A stretch of 64,000 bases of DNA, taken from an uncultured Lachnospiraceae bacterium. Lineage in GTDB: Bacteria; Bacillota; Clostridia; Lachnospirales; Lachnospiraceae. The notes below the pieces were generated by a model, which worked only from the letters and a program-made list of their open reading frames with translations, did no database searches and had not been told where the DNA came from. Position numbers and translations under genes: made by a program. This document shows, piece after piece, positions 35,624 to 44,994 of this stretch (its first letter is position 1; every line of letters begins with the position of its first letter). The stretch is from NCBI GenBank assembly GCA_910586015.1, contig CAJUGJ010000002.1, positions 135,543 through 199,542 on the forward strand, written 5' to 3'.

Positions 35624-35740
35624 TTTAAATTCCTCATTTCCTGATCATTTTTGCAAATCATCTTAGAAGACACATATGGCAGTTATGTGGCAAAACTGTG
35701 GTCATTCCGTGTGTAATCATCAAGAAACGAGAAAAACTGA

Positions 35741-37012
35741 TTAGATCTCATCAATAGCCTTTCCAATGTCATGACGCATATATTGTTTTTCAAAGTGAAT
35801 CCAATCAGTCGCTTCATAGGCATTTGCTCTTGCTTGTTTTAGAGTTTTACCCAAGGCGGTAACTCCAAGCACTCTTCCTCCGCTTGTTACTACCTCTCCA
35901 TTTTCCTCTTTTGTTCCAGCATGAAACAGATAATATCCTTCTTTATTTTTGAAATGCTTTAAACCATGAATTGGGAATCCCTTTTCATAATGTTCTGGAT
36001 ATCCTCCTGATGCAAGAACTACACAAACTGCTGCATTTTCCTCAAATTCTAATGTAATATCTGATAAACGCCCGTCAATGCAGGCTTCAAATACATCAAC
36101 AATATCATTTTTCATTCGAGGAAGGACTACTTGTGTTTCTGGATCTCCAAATCTTGCATTATACTCTAATACTTTTGGACCATCTTTCGTCAACATCAGC
36201 CCAACAAACAAAACTCCAATAAAACTACGTCCTTCCTTTTTCATTGCGTCGATAGTTGGCTGATAAATATGGGTATGACAATATTCATCAATTTCTTTCG
36301 TATAAAATGGGCTAGGAGAAAATGTTCCCATGCCTCCAGTATTTAAGCCTTCGTCATTATCTTTTGCACGTTTATGATCTTGGGCACTTGTCATAAGTTT
36401 AATTGTAGTACCATCACAAAAACAAAGAGCAGAAACTTCTGGTCCTGTTATAAATTCTTCAATTACAATCGTATTACCTGCTGTTCCAAACTGTTTTTTT
36501 AGCATTAAAGTATTGACTCCATCTATTGCCTCTTCTAATGTATTACAGATTAGAACTCCTTTTCCAAGAGCAAGACCATCTGCTTTTAGTACAACTGGAT
36601 AGTTTATGGTATGTAAATAAGAAAGTGCCTCGTCTGCTTTATGAAATATTTCATATGCTGCAGTTGGAATATTATATTTTTTCATCAAATCTTTGGAAAA
36701 TGCCTTTGAACTTTCAATCACGGCTGCATTTTTACGAGGACCAAAAATTCGAAGTCCGTTTTGTTCAAAAACATCTACAATTCCAGCCGCTAATGGTTCA
36801 TCCATTCCAACTATTGTTAGATCGATCTTCTTTTCTTTTGCAAACTCTGCTAACTGCTCAAATTCCATTGTACTGATTGGAACACATTCTGCAATCTCTG
36901 CAATTCCTGCATTTCCGGGAGCACAGTAAATTTTTTCTACCCGACTGCTTTTTGCAATCTTAAAACAGATAGCATGTTCTCTACCGCCTCCGCCAATGAC
37001 TAATACCTTCAT
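35741..37012 (-). CDS. purD: Phosphoribosylamine--glycine ligase
   Basis: 423 residues. ATP-grasp enzyme making glycinamide ribonucleotide in purine synthesis. Motifs MKVLVIGGGGREHAI, DGLALGKGV, NTGGMGTFSP and EYNARFGDPETQ are intact. Start chosen at the ATG after GGAG, 15 codons inside the longer open frame which overlaps purN. Last gene of purM-purN-purD. Confidence 0.96.
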   Translation of the reverse strand: MKVLVIGGGGREHAICFKIAKSSRVEKIYCAPGNAGIAEIAECVPISTMEFEQLAEFAKEKKIDLTIVGMDEPLAAGIVDVFEQNGLRIFGPRKNAAVIESSKAFSKDLMKKYNIPTAAYEIFHKADEALSYLHTINYPVVLKADGLALGKGVLICNTLEEAIDGVNTLMLKKQFGTAGNTIVIEEFITGPEVSALCFCDGTTIKLMTSAQDHKRAKDNDEGLNTGGMGTFSPSPFYTKEIDEYCHTHIYQPTIDAMKKEGRSFIGVLFVGLMLTKDGPKVLEYNARFGDPETQVVLPRMKNDIVDVFEACIDGRLSDITLEFEENAAVCVVLASGGYPEHYEKGFPIHGLKHFKNKEGYYLFHAGTKEENGEVVTSGGRVLGVTALGKTLKQARANAYEATDWIHFEKQYMRHDIGKAIDEI

Positions 37013-37028
37013 ACTTTTCTCCATTTCT

Positions 37029-37655
37029 CTATTCCATAATTTCTGTCTGTTTTCCATTTACTTTTACTTTTCCTGCTGCAATTAGACGAATTGTCTCTGG
37101 AAGTAAAATCCATTCTGCTTCTTCCATTACTCTCTTTTGAAGTGTTTCTGGTGTATCCATCTGGTGTACCTGTACCGCCTTTTGTAATAAGATTGGACCT
37201 GTATCTGTACCATCATCTACAAAATGCACTGTTGCACCTGTCACTTTACAGCCACGTTCTAATACCATTTCATGTACTTTTAATCCGTAACACCCTGCTC
37301 CACAAAAGGAAGGAATTAAAGAAGGATGAATATTTATAATCTTATTTTCATATTTTGTAATTAGCTCTTTTGGCAGAATAACAAGAAAACCTGCAAGTAC
37401 AATCAGATCTGGAGAAAAGGCATCAACCTGTTTTATAAGTTCTTGATTAAATTCCTCTTTAACAGGAAAGTCCTTTTTAGATACACAGATAGCTGAAATT
37501 CCATATTTTTTAGCTCTTTCTAATGCGTAAGCATCTTTTTTGTTACTAATCACCCCAACTATCTGTACATCATTTAGTGAACCATCTGTAATCCGATCTA
37601 AAATTGCCTGTAGATTTGTTCCCCCTCCTGAAACCATGACTAAAATTTTTAGCAT
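37029..37655 (-). CDS. purN: Phosphoribosylglycinamide formyltransferase
   Basis: 208 residues. Transfers formyl from 10-formyl-tetrahydrofolate to glycinamide ribonucleotide. GGGTNLQAI binds phosphate; INIHPSLIPSF and HFVDDGTDTGPILLQ carry the catalytic Asn, His and Asp. The ATG overlaps the purM stop (ATGCTAA), so the two are translationally coupled. Confidence 0.96.
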   Translation of the reverse strand: MLKILVMVSGGGTNLQAILDRITDGSLNDVQIVGVISNKKDAYALERAKKYGISAICVSKKDFPVKEEFNQELIKQVDAFSPDLIVLAGFLVILPKELITKYENKIINIHPSLIPSFCGAGCYGLKVHEMVLERGCKVTGATVHFVDDGTDTGPILLQKAVQVHQMDTPETLQKRVMEEAEWILLPETIRLIAAGKVKVNGKQTEIME

Positions 37656-38674
37656 AATAAGATTCCTCTTTCTCCTTCTTTAATCTCTCCAATAATATAA
37701 GCTGCCTCTCCTGCTGCTTCTAATTGTTTCATGGCATCATTAGCATCATTTTTATCTACTACAACCATCATACCAATTCCCATATTAAATGTATTATACA
37801 TGACATGTTCTGGAATATCTCCGTCTTTTGAAAGCATATCAAAAATTGGCGGTATTGGATAACTTCCTTTATGAATTAATGCAGCTACACCCTCTTTTAA
37901 CATTCTTGGTACGTTTTCATAAAAGCCACCGCCAGTAATATGACAACATGCTTTTACTTCTAAATTATTTTCCTTTAGTGTCCGAAGAGCTTTTACATAG
38001 ATTTTTGTTGGAGTAAGTAAAGTCTCTCCTAAAGTTGAGCCTAAACTTTCATAGTACATTTCAAGAGCCTCTTTTTTCATACGAAATACTTTACGTACTA
38101 AAGAATATCCATTGCTGTGAATTCCAGAAGAAGCAATTCCTAAAATAACATCTCCTGCTGTTAAATTCTGTCCTGTAATCATCTTTGGTGCATCGACAAT
38201 TCCAACAGCAAAACCAGCTAAATCATATTCATCTACTGGATAAAATCCTGGCATTTCTGCTGTCTCTCCACCAATTAGGGCAGCACCTGCCTGTTTACAG
38301 CCATTTGCTACTCCAGAGACAATCGTGGCAATTTTTTCCGGATCGTTTTTTCCACAGGCAATATAATCGAGGAAAAAGAGCGGTTCGCCACCTGCACAGG
38401 CAATATCATTGACACACATAGCAACACAGTCAATTCCAATTGTATCATGCTTATCTAAAAGAAAGGCAAGTTTTAACTTTGTTCCAACACCATCTGTTCC
38501 AGATACCAGTGTTGGTTTTTCCATTGTCATAAATTTTTCTAAGGAAAATGCACCCGAAAAACCGCCTAGTCCTCCTAATACCTCACTTCTTGTCGTACTC
38601 TGTACATGCTTTTTCATTAATTCTACTGCCTTATATCCGGCTTCAATGTCAACTCCTGCTTTTTTATAGTCCAT
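37649..38674 (-). CDS. purM: Phosphoribosylformylglycinamidine cyclo-ligase
   Basis: 341 residues. AIR synthetase, closing the imidazole ring in purine synthesis. SGTDGVGTKLKLAF, GGETAEMPGFY and HITGGGFYENVPR are characteristic. First gene of the purMND run, with AAAGGAGG before the ATG and a -10 box at 38707. No PurR-type or purine riboswitch signal was recognised in the short leader. Confidence 0.96.
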   Translation of the reverse strand: MDYKKAGVDIEAGYKAVELMKKHVQSTTRSEVLGGLGGFSGAFSLEKFMTMEKPTLVSGTDGVGTKLKLAFLLDKHDTIGIDCVAMCVNDIACAGGEPLFFLDYIACGKNDPEKIATIVSGVANGCKQAGAALIGGETAEMPGFYPVDEYDLAGFAVGIVDAPKMITGQNLTAGDVILGIASSGIHSNGYSLVRKVFRMKKEALEMYYESLGSTLGETLLTPTKIYVKALRTLKENNLEVKACCHITGGGFYENVPRMLKEGVAALIHKGSYPIPPIFDMLSKDGDIPEHVMYNTFNMGIGMMVVVDKNDANDAMKQLEAAGEAAYIIGEIKEGERGILLC

Positions 38675-38706
38675 AATCTTCCTCCTTTAATTACAATTTC
38701 ATTTTT

Positions 38707-38735
38707 ATTATATCATCTCTCTTATTATTTGTCCT
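38707..38735 (-). promoter_or_regulatory. Probable promoter of purMND
   Basis: Perfect TATAAT (38707-38712) on the minus strand with AGGACA 17 bases upstream (38730-38735), about 33 bases before the purM ATG. The -35 is weak. Confidence 0.5.
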
Positions 38736-38807
38736 CTCTTTTTCCTACAAAATTTCTAATAATTTTGGTATTTCTTTTTATCAACAACATACTTTGCTAT
38801 ATAAAAA

Positions 38808-38838
38808 AGAGCCAAATAGATACAATCTATTCAGCCCT
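38808..38838 (-). terminator. Terminator of the AraC-type regulator gene
   Basis: Minus strand AGGGCTGAATAGAT-TGT-ATCTATTTGGCTCT followed by TTTTTT. Confidence 0.85.
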
Positions 38839-38916
38839 TTTTTTATTTTCGTTTATTATACCATAATTTTGTGCACATAAAATCAGAAGTTGAAACAATG
38901 TTTCTCTGTTTCAACA

Positions 38917-40347
38917 TTATAACATATTATAAAGTTGTTTTATTTGTTCATATGCTTTTGTATCTTCCAATTTAGCAGAATCAATCAACTTACTAAGCTG
39001 TTCTCTGACTGAACGACTTGCGAAATTTTGTAGCATCTTTTCTGTATTATTCCAATTACCGATTAATGACATCATTTTTTCTGCAATACTACTTGTTTTA
39101 TTAAAATGATTTTTGATATCTTGACATAAATTTCTCTTTGTTTTTTCATACTTTTCAGATAATTCATCAAAATATTTTGCCGCCCATCTTCTTCCGTCGC
39201 AAATACATACCATTGCATCATTTTGAACGATTAGTTTTGAAAACAGATTATCAAAATTAATACTTTTAAACCATTTTTCATCCAATAGCATATCTTTCCA
39301 TGCCTCATAGGCTTTGATTCCTTTTGTATAGGTATCTTCTTCTCTTTCTCTCATAACATCAGTTGCCATTTTTATAACTTCTTTATCACTATAACATGTA
39401 TCTGTCAGAGCACCAATACACATAACTGCTTGTGTATCTGTATTTTCCCACCAACTATCACATCGAAAATAACCATTATCCATTGAACTAACAGAAGAAG
39501 AAAACTCAGGATCATTTTGAAAAAAGTTCCATCCTATCATAACATCTCCATCACAATCATATCCTGTAATAATACATGGTTCTGGTGGCCCAATAATTCC
39601 TAATGCAATCACTGGATAGCCTTTTTTAATATTTGATTTTATATAATTTTTAAAATCTTCTTTCGTTGTATCCTTATCTCTTCCCAAGAAAGAAAATTCT
39701 CTTTTTAATGCCTTTGCTCCATACTGATAAATATCATTCGATTCATTTAAAGTATGGTATATATCAATATTACTCAACTCCCATATTTCCCGATTCCATA
39801 CTAAACGAAAAGCTGCTCCAGTTGCTGCCATAATAAAGGCATATGGAATATTATCCCCAAAATATTCTGATATTGCTTTAATGCAAATCGGAAACATTGT
39901 GTTACTTTCATATGTACCTTGTTCAATTTTTCGAACTCCATATAATATTGTATTTTCATGATCTTGTTTCATAATTGACTTATCGCTCCTTTTCTCTTTA
40001 CTAATAAGTTGCCTTTTTTCAATTAAGGATCGATTCAGGCGAAACTCACTTGGCGACATACCAAAAATTTTTCGGAAAGCTCTAGTATATGATTCATGGT
40101 TAGAAAATCCACTTTCCAATGCAATATCAACTATTTTCTTATTGGAGTATAATACATCAAAAGCAGAAATAAGAAGACGCCTTCTTTTATAATACTGCAT
40201 AATAGGCATATCTATATTCTTTAAAAACAGTTCTCGAATATAGATCTCCGAAAAGCCAAAACTCTTTGACATCTTTTTAATATCAAAGTCTTCTATATAA
40301 CTTTCTATATAGCTAATCAAGGCATGTGCTATAGTTGAATAACTCAT
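38917..40347 (-). CDS. AraC-family regulator with BtrH/C39-peptidase-like C-terminal domain
   Basis: 476 residues. The N-terminal 110 residues hold two helix-turn-helix units of the AraC type (IVDIALESGFSNHESYTRAF, FGMSPSEFRLNR). The rest resembles the butirosin BtrH N-terminal / C39-like papain fold: IKKGYPVIALGIIGPPEPCI and ITGYDCDGDVMIGWNFFQ. Where C39 peptidases have the catalytic His before hxGYd this protein has Cys in EPCIITGYD, so it is more likely a ligand sensor than a protease. A C-terminal helical tail (about 400-476) follows. Its ATG overlaps the stop of a 23-residue ORF. It is divergent from the arabinofuranosidase gene and may regulate it. Confidence 0.82.
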   Translation of the reverse strand: MSYSTIAHALISYIESYIEDFDIKKMSKSFGFSEIYIRELFLKNIDMPIMQYYKRRRLLISAFDVLYSNKKIVDIALESGFSNHESYTRAFRKIFGMSPSEFRLNRSLIEKRQLISKEKRSDKSIMKQDHENTILYGVRKIEQGTYESNTMFPICIKAISEYFGDNIPYAFIMAATGAAFRLVWNREIWELSNIDIYHTLNESNDIYQYGAKALKREFSFLGRDKDTTKEDFKNYIKSNIKKGYPVIALGIIGPPEPCIITGYDCDGDVMIGWNFFQNDPEFSSSVSSMDNGYFRCDSWWENTDTQAVMCIGALTDTCYSDKEVIKMATDVMREREEDTYTKGIKAYEAWKDMLLDEKWFKSINFDNLFSKLIVQNDAMVCICDGRRWAAKYFDELSEKYEKTKRNLCQDIKNHFNKTSSIAEKMMSLIGNWNNTEKMLQNFASRSVREQLSKLIDSAKLEDTKAYEQIKQLYNML

Positions 40348-40415
40348 TTTATTTCCTTCTTTTCATCATGATCTGACACTCCAACGGCTAAAGCACGTTG
40401 GGTTCTTATATACAT
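40344..40415 (-). CDS. Tiny ORF overlapping the start of the AraC-type regulator gene
   Basis: 23 codons (opens MYIRTQRALAVGV, ends KKEIK), whose TGA overlaps the regulator's ATG (ATGA). The upstream purine run GGGAAG is close to the start. The ORF contains an inverted repeat CCAACG...CGTTGG. It could be a leader peptide coupling translation to the regulator, or chance. Not recognised. Confidence 0.35.
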   Translation of the reverse strand: MYIRTQRALAVGVSDHDEKKEIK

Positions 40416-40458
40416 TCACTTCCCAATATACTCGAAAGCATATAAGACTAATGAATTT

Positions 40459-40524
40459 CTATAAGACTTTCTCTTCTTGATACTTTTCTGTCTTTAACAG
40501 AAATTCGACAATAAAGTTTTCCAT
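40459..40524 (-). CDS. Tiny ORF with good ribosome binding site upstream of the AraC-type regulator
   Basis: 21 codons (MENFIVEFLLKTEKYQEEKVL) preceded by GAGGTG at 6 bases spacing. Amphipathic, one hydrophobic patch, no cysteine. Together with the next tiny ORF it fills the leader of the regulator. Possible small peptide or leader peptide; coding status is unproven. Confidence 0.4.
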   Translation of the reverse strand: MENFIVEFLLKTEKYQEEKVL

Positions 40525-40743
40525 AATATTCACCTCACTTTCTAAATATACATATACACTATTTCATATTTTTTGTGCTATCCATTCCACACCTAAAGGA
40601 GTGGGCTTTTCGCACAATTTCTTGTAATCTTAGTATAACAATTCTTTTAAAGTATGTCTTGACTATTTTATGGTTCATATTAAAAAGTGTGTTTTAAAAA
40701 TATAGAATCGGAAAAAACAGCAAGGTTCGAAGAATATTTGTAG

Positions 40744-40771
40744 TTGTTTCTTAACTTCTCTCTGTTATAAT
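40744..40771 (+). promoter_or_regulatory. Probable promoter of the arabinofuranosidase gene
   Basis: TTGTTT (40744-40749), 16-base spacer, TATAAT (40766-40771), 57 bases before the ATG. Confidence 0.55.
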
Positions 40772-40828
40772 AAGAGTATTCAAAAAAGGATTGTAAGCGT
40801 AAAAATACGTAGAAATGAGGCTTATATT

Positions 40829-42319
40829 ATGAAAAAAGCGACGATTTGTATTGACAAAAATTTTGAGGTATCCGATATTGATAAACGAATTTATGGTTCT
40901 TTTATTGAGCATTTAGGACGAGCTGTTTATGAAGGAATTTATCAGCCAGACAGTCCATTAGCAGATGAATCAGGATTTCGTAAGGATGTTTTAAAATTGA
41001 TTCAACAATTAAATGTTCCTATTGTTCGATATCCGGGTGGAAATTTTGTATCAGGATACCATTGGGAAGATGGGGTTGGTGAAAAACAAAAACGTCCTGA
41101 AAAGTTAGATTTAGCTTGGGAAGTTATTGAGACAAACCAATTTGGCTTAAATGAATTTATGGATTGGGCAAAGAAAGCGAATACCAGTGCTATGATGGCT
41201 GTTAATTTAGGAACTAGAGGAATCGAAGATGCCAAGAATATCATAGAGTATTGTAATATCAAAGGCGGAAGCTATTATAGTGATCTTCGTAAATCTCACG
41301 GTTATCAAGATCCTCATAACATTAAGCTTTGGTGTCTTGGTAATGAAATGGATGGGCCTTGGCAAATGGGACATAAAACTGCTGCAGAATATGGACGGAC
41401 TGCTGCGGAAGCTGGACGACTTATGAAAATGGTGGATCCTACGATTGAATTGGTTGCCTGTGGCAGTTCTTCTCTGATGATGGATACCTTTGGAACTTGG
41501 GAGGATACAGTTCTTTCAGAGTGTTATGATCAAGTAGATTATTTGTCTCTACATCAGTATTATGGAAATCAGGAAAATAATACACCTGAATTTCTTGCAA
41601 ATACAGTTGCAATGGATAAATTTATCACTTCTGTCATTTCTATTTGTGATGCGGTAAAAGCAAAACAGAGAAAGAAAAAATCGATCCATTTATCTTTTGA
41701 TGAATGGAATGTATGGTATCACTCCAATGATCAGAAAATTGAACGTTGGTGTAAAGCTCCTCATCAATTAGAAGATATTTATAATTTTGAAGATGCTCTA
41801 TTAGTCGCAGGTATGATGATTACATTACTACGTCATGCAGATCGTGTAAAAGTTGCCTGTTTAGCACAACTTGTCAATGTAATCGCCCCAATTATGACTT
41901 CTGATACTGGAGCATGGAAACAGACTATCTACTATCCATTTGAACTAATCAGCAATTATGGAAGAGGTACTGTACTTCAAACAGTTGTACAATCTCCAGT
42001 CTACGAAAGTAAACAAGGAGATGCTCCTTATTTAGATGCTGTCTGTATTAGAAATAAAGAAAAAGAAGAACTGGTGATTTTTGCTGTCAATAAAGACTTA
42101 GAAGATTCTATGGAATTGACTTGTGATCTGCGTCAATTTGAAGGATATCAGATAAAAGAACATCTCACTCTTACCAATCCAGATCTTAAAGCAGTAAATA
42201 CACAAGAAAATCCAGATACTGTATCATTATCTACTGGCACTGGTGCAAAAATAGAAAATGGAGTTCTCCATGCCCTTTTATGTGATAAGAGTTTTCATAT
42301 GATTCGGTTAGGAAAATAA
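40829..42319 (+). CDS. abfA: Alpha-L-arabinofuranosidase, GH51
   Basis: 496 residues, the family length. Releases terminal arabinofuranose from arabinan and arabinoxylan oligomers. The acid/base is Glu173 in GNEMDGPWQ and the nucleophile Glu292 in LSFDEWNVW, both intact in a TIM barrel, followed by a C-terminal beta domain. No signal peptide, so it acts on imported oligosaccharides. No transporter or other arabinose genes adjoin it; the AraC-type regulator is divergent. Implies diet-fibre use, in keeping with a gut habitat. Confidence 0.95.
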   Translation: MKKATICIDKNFEVSDIDKRIYGSFIEHLGRAVYEGIYQPDSPLADESGFRKDVLKLIQQLNVPIVRYPGGNFVSGYHWEDGVGEKQKRPEKLDLAWEVIETNQFGLNEFMDWAKKANTSAMMAVNLGTRGIEDAKNIIEYCNIKGGSYYSDLRKSHGYQDPHNIKLWCLGNEMDGPWQMGHKTAAEYGRTAAEAGRLMKMVDPTIELVACGSSSLMMDTFGTWEDTVLSECYDQVDYLSLHQYYGNQENNTPEFLANTVAMDKFITSVISICDAVKAKQRKKKSIHLSFDEWNVWYHSNDQKIERWCKAPHQLEDIYNFEDALLVAGMMITLLRHADRVKVACLAQLVNVIAPIMTSDTGAWKQTIYYPFELISNYGRGTVLQTVVQSPVYESKQGDAPYLDAVCIRNKEKEELVIFAVNKDLEDSMELTCDLRQFEGYQIKEHLTLTNPDLKAVNTQENPDTVSLSTGTGAKIENGVLHALLCDKSFHMIRLGK

Positions 42320-42335
42320 TTATAAATCTTAGAGT

Positions 42336-42374
42336 AGAAGAACCAAAAATGATAGAAAGATTTTTGGTTCTTCT
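42336..42374. terminator. Terminator shared by abfA and purE
   Basis: AGAAGAACCAAAAA ... TTTTTGGTTCTTCT, a 14-bp stem with an 11-base loop, followed by GCTTTTT on the plus strand; convergent genes on both sides. Confidence 0.88.
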
Positions 42375-42406
42375 GCTTTTTAGATTTTCATTTTATAAAA
42401 TGGAAT

Positions 42407-42916
42407 TTATGCCTTTAAATATTCCTGATATCCTACCTTTTCTAATTTTTCTTTCTTTGCTACTACACCTTTCTTTAACTCTTCTTTATATGCCTTTATC
42501 TTTTCCAAAAGTTCTGGATCAGAAGCAGCTAAAATTTTTGCTGCTAGAATTCCTGCATTTGCACCTCCATCGATTGCAACAGTTGCAACTGGAATTCCAG
42601 AAGGCATTTGAACAATAGAATATAAAGAATCTACACCATTTAATGTCTTTGTATGAATTGGTACACCGATAACAGGAAGTGGAAAAATTGCTGCTGCCAT
42701 TCCCGGAAGATGAGCAGCTCCACCTGCCCCTGCAATAATTACCTTCCAGCCTTTTTTTTCTGCATTGTTTGCATATTCAAAGAAAATATCTGGCATCCGA
42801 TGTGCAGAGATTACAGTCATCTCATATTCTATTCCAAATTTTTCTAACATCTGTGCTGCTTTACTCATAACAGGAAGATCCGAATCACTCCCCATAACAA
42901 TACCAACTTTAGCCAT
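42407..42916 (-). CDS. purE: N5-carboxyaminoimidazole ribonucleotide mutase
   Basis: 169 residues, class I PurE. Motifs MGSDSDLPVM, SAHRMPD with the catalytic His, and GAGGAAHLPGM. Start chosen after GGAAGG, 15 codons inside the open frame that reaches into the aminopeptidase gene. It stands apart from purMND, last in a run of VanZ, small membrane protein, HD hydrolase and M29 peptidase, so purine synthesis genes are split here. No purK was seen. Confidence 0.95.
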   Translation of the reverse strand: MAKVGIVMGSDSDLPVMSKAAQMLEKFGIEYEMTVISAHRMPDIFFEYANNAEKKGWKVIIAGAGGAAHLPGMAAAIFPLPVIGVPIHTKTLNGVDSLYSIVQMPSGIPVATVAIDGGANAGILAAKILAASDPELLEKIKAYKEELKKGVVAKKEKLEKVGYQEYLKA

Positions 42917-42947
42917 AACTATTCCTTCCTTTCCCTTTTTTATTTTT

Positions 42948-44993
42948 TTATAATGGTTCATTCAGCACTTCTACTTCAGGAAGTACAAACCGACCATTTT
43001 GAATGATAAGAATTTTTGTATTATCCTTTTGCACCGAAGCAATTTCTCCAATTTCATCGTATGGAATTGTAATATCTGTATGACAGTTAAAGTAAGCTTT
43101 TTCTATCTCTGTCTTACGAAGAGCAGAACATTCATTTTCTCTTGCTATCATCTCTTTGCCGTTTGGATTATACATTTTATGATCTTCACTCATCTTATAA
43201 CAAGTATCACCTATTGCAAAATGAGGACCTGTTTTCTCTGCAATTAAAATCGGAAGCTTGTCCTGAATTTGATATTTTTGTGCCATAGCATAAGCAGTTG
43301 TATTTGTTCCAATCGCAAATTCTCCCATTGGCAGAGTAATATGTCCAAACATCAGATTTTCTTTTAGAAATGTCTTATTTTCTTCTTTTGATTTAAAATT
43401 TTTGCAATCATAAGAAACGATCATTCCATCTTTAAATACTAAAGATAAATCTCTATAATACAGCCCCATTAAATATACTTTTTTAACATGGAGTAGTCCA
43501 TTTGTTCCTTTCAAAACGGGAGAAGTAAATACTTCCCCAACTGGAATATTCACATCTGCTGTACAATTTTCAAATTTTGTTTCTCTTTCTGGATCAGAAA
43601 TAGATTGTAAATGAATTGTCAAATCAGTTTTGTTTCCATTTTGTCCTTTTATTGTCACCCATTCTCCACAGTCGAGAACATCAATAAGACATTGTCCAAT
43701 CTTTTGATAAAGTGTATTATCTAATGTATTAATTTTAACGGTTTCTTTAAAAATCTCTTCAAAATCCTTTCCAATACTAGGAATGGGATAAGCAATTATT
43801 GTATAGGAAGTTTCTTCTGAATTAATATATTCTCTTTGTAAAATATTGATATCTCTTTGTTGTTTTGTTATCAATTCTTGTTGTTTTACATTTCTTTGAA
43901 TTGCCTGTGCTTTTAAATATGGAGTGTATTCTGGTTCTCCAAAAGATTGTACTACTGCAGGTCCTGCAAAAAGGGTGGCTTTTTCCTTAAACTGTTCTAA
44001 TGCTGTTTTTCTTGCATTCCATGCAGTTTCTTTTAATTTTTTATCATATAGCAAACCATCGTCAAAACGGTGATCATAATCATATTGTGGATTTGGAGTG
44101 GTTGAACTATGTCCACCTCTTCTTCCCTGAATACGTCCAGCAAGTGATATAGCGCGAATATGGATTGTCACTTCTTTTCCGATTTGTTCTAAGCGTTTTA
44201 TAGCAATCTGTATCATACGTTCAAATCCAATCGGATAGCGAATGGATACAATATTTTTCTTTTCAAAACTTAATCCCATTACTGAAAATCCACGAATATA
44301 TCCTTCAACATAGGTATCTGCCATAGCAGAGAGCTGTTTTTCTGGTAAGGAATTTAAAAAGGCAGCCATTCTTTTTTCATTTTCTGAAATATATTCTCCA
44401 TAAAAATATAGAATTTTACTATCTGTAACATCTTCCTTGATTAAAAGATCTCGAATAAAACAATCCTTTGGATCAAAATCTTCTTTTAAGAACTGAATTG
44501 TAAACTCTTCCATATAGTCATGAACATAATAATATAAAGCATTGTGAAATTCCTGATATAATTCTTCTGTATCCTCTATTGTTTGAAAATATTGATATAT
44601 TTCTAAAAATAATTCAAATCCAACCGTTAATTCAAACAGTTGTCCTTTAAATGCCGGGGTAATTAAACTTCTTAGCTCTGTCATAAGACAAGACATCGCT
44701 TTTCCAATCCGTCCTCCAAATAGTAAAACTGTATATTCTGGATTTGTATAGCTTGTCTGATATGCTTCTACAAGAATATCTTCATATAATTTATGATTAT
44801 ACTCTGATAACTCTTTTTCTGTTTTTTTATACAGAGAACCATCTCTTACCTGTTTTGAGATCTCTGCTAATAAAAGCAAAAAATTTGCTCCTTTTTTAAA
44901 ATAATCTAAGTACTGTTCTGGAACTGTCTGCTCATTTGGAATCTGACAAATTCTCTCAAGGCTAAGTTCAAAGCGTTCCTTTAATATCTCCAT
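42948..44993 (-). CDS. M29-family aminopeptidase with long N-terminal extension
   Basis: 681 residues, whereas M29 enzymes are usually 370-420. The C-terminal 400 residues carry the metal-site motifs NIPVGEVFTSP, LPMGEFAIGTN and GPHFAIGDTCY (Glu, Glu, His, Asp). The N-terminal 270 residues are largely helical and not recognised. Cytoplasmic, no signal. The start directly after the HD gene's stop was chosen (GAGGA before ATG). Neighbouring HD hydrolase and purE suggest only shared transcription. Confidence 0.85.
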   Translation of the reverse strand: MEILKERFELSLERICQIPNEQTVPEQYLDYFKKGANFLLLLAEISKQVRDGSLYKKTEKELSEYNHKLYEDILVEAYQTSYTNPEYTVLLFGGRIGKAMSCLMTELRSLITPAFKGQLFELTVGFELFLEIYQYFQTIEDTEELYQEFHNALYYYVHDYMEEFTIQFLKEDFDPKDCFIRDLLIKEDVTDSKILYFYGEYISENEKRMAAFLNSLPEKQLSAMADTYVEGYIRGFSVMGLSFEKKNIVSIRYPIGFERMIQIAIKRLEQIGKEVTIHIRAISLAGRIQGRRGGHSSTTPNPQYDYDHRFDDGLLYDKKLKETAWNARKTALEQFKEKATLFAGPAVVQSFGEPEYTPYLKAQAIQRNVKQQELITKQQRDINILQREYINSEETSYTIIAYPIPSIGKDFEEIFKETVKINTLDNTLYQKIGQCLIDVLDCGEWVTIKGQNGNKTDLTIHLQSISDPERETKFENCTADVNIPVGEVFTSPVLKGTNGLLHVKKVYLMGLYYRDLSLVFKDGMIVSYDCKNFKSKEENKTFLKENLMFGHITLPMGEFAIGTNTTAYAMAQKYQIQDKLPILIAEKTGPHFAIGDTCYKMSEDHKMYNPNGKEMIARENECSALRKTEIEKAYFNCHTDITIPYDEIGEIASVQKDNTKILIIQNGRFVLPEVEVLNEPL

Positions 44994-44994
44994 A

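Larger units (their letters stand above)
40348..40828. other. Divergent intergenic region between regulator and arabinofuranosidase
   Basis: About 480 bases with no gene of ordinary size. It holds the two tiny minus-strand ORFs, a short hairpin CCACACC-TAAA-GGAGTGG near 40588-40605, and the abfA promoter at its right end. The likely operator of the AraC-type regulator should be here but no clear repeat stands out. Confidence 0.6.
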
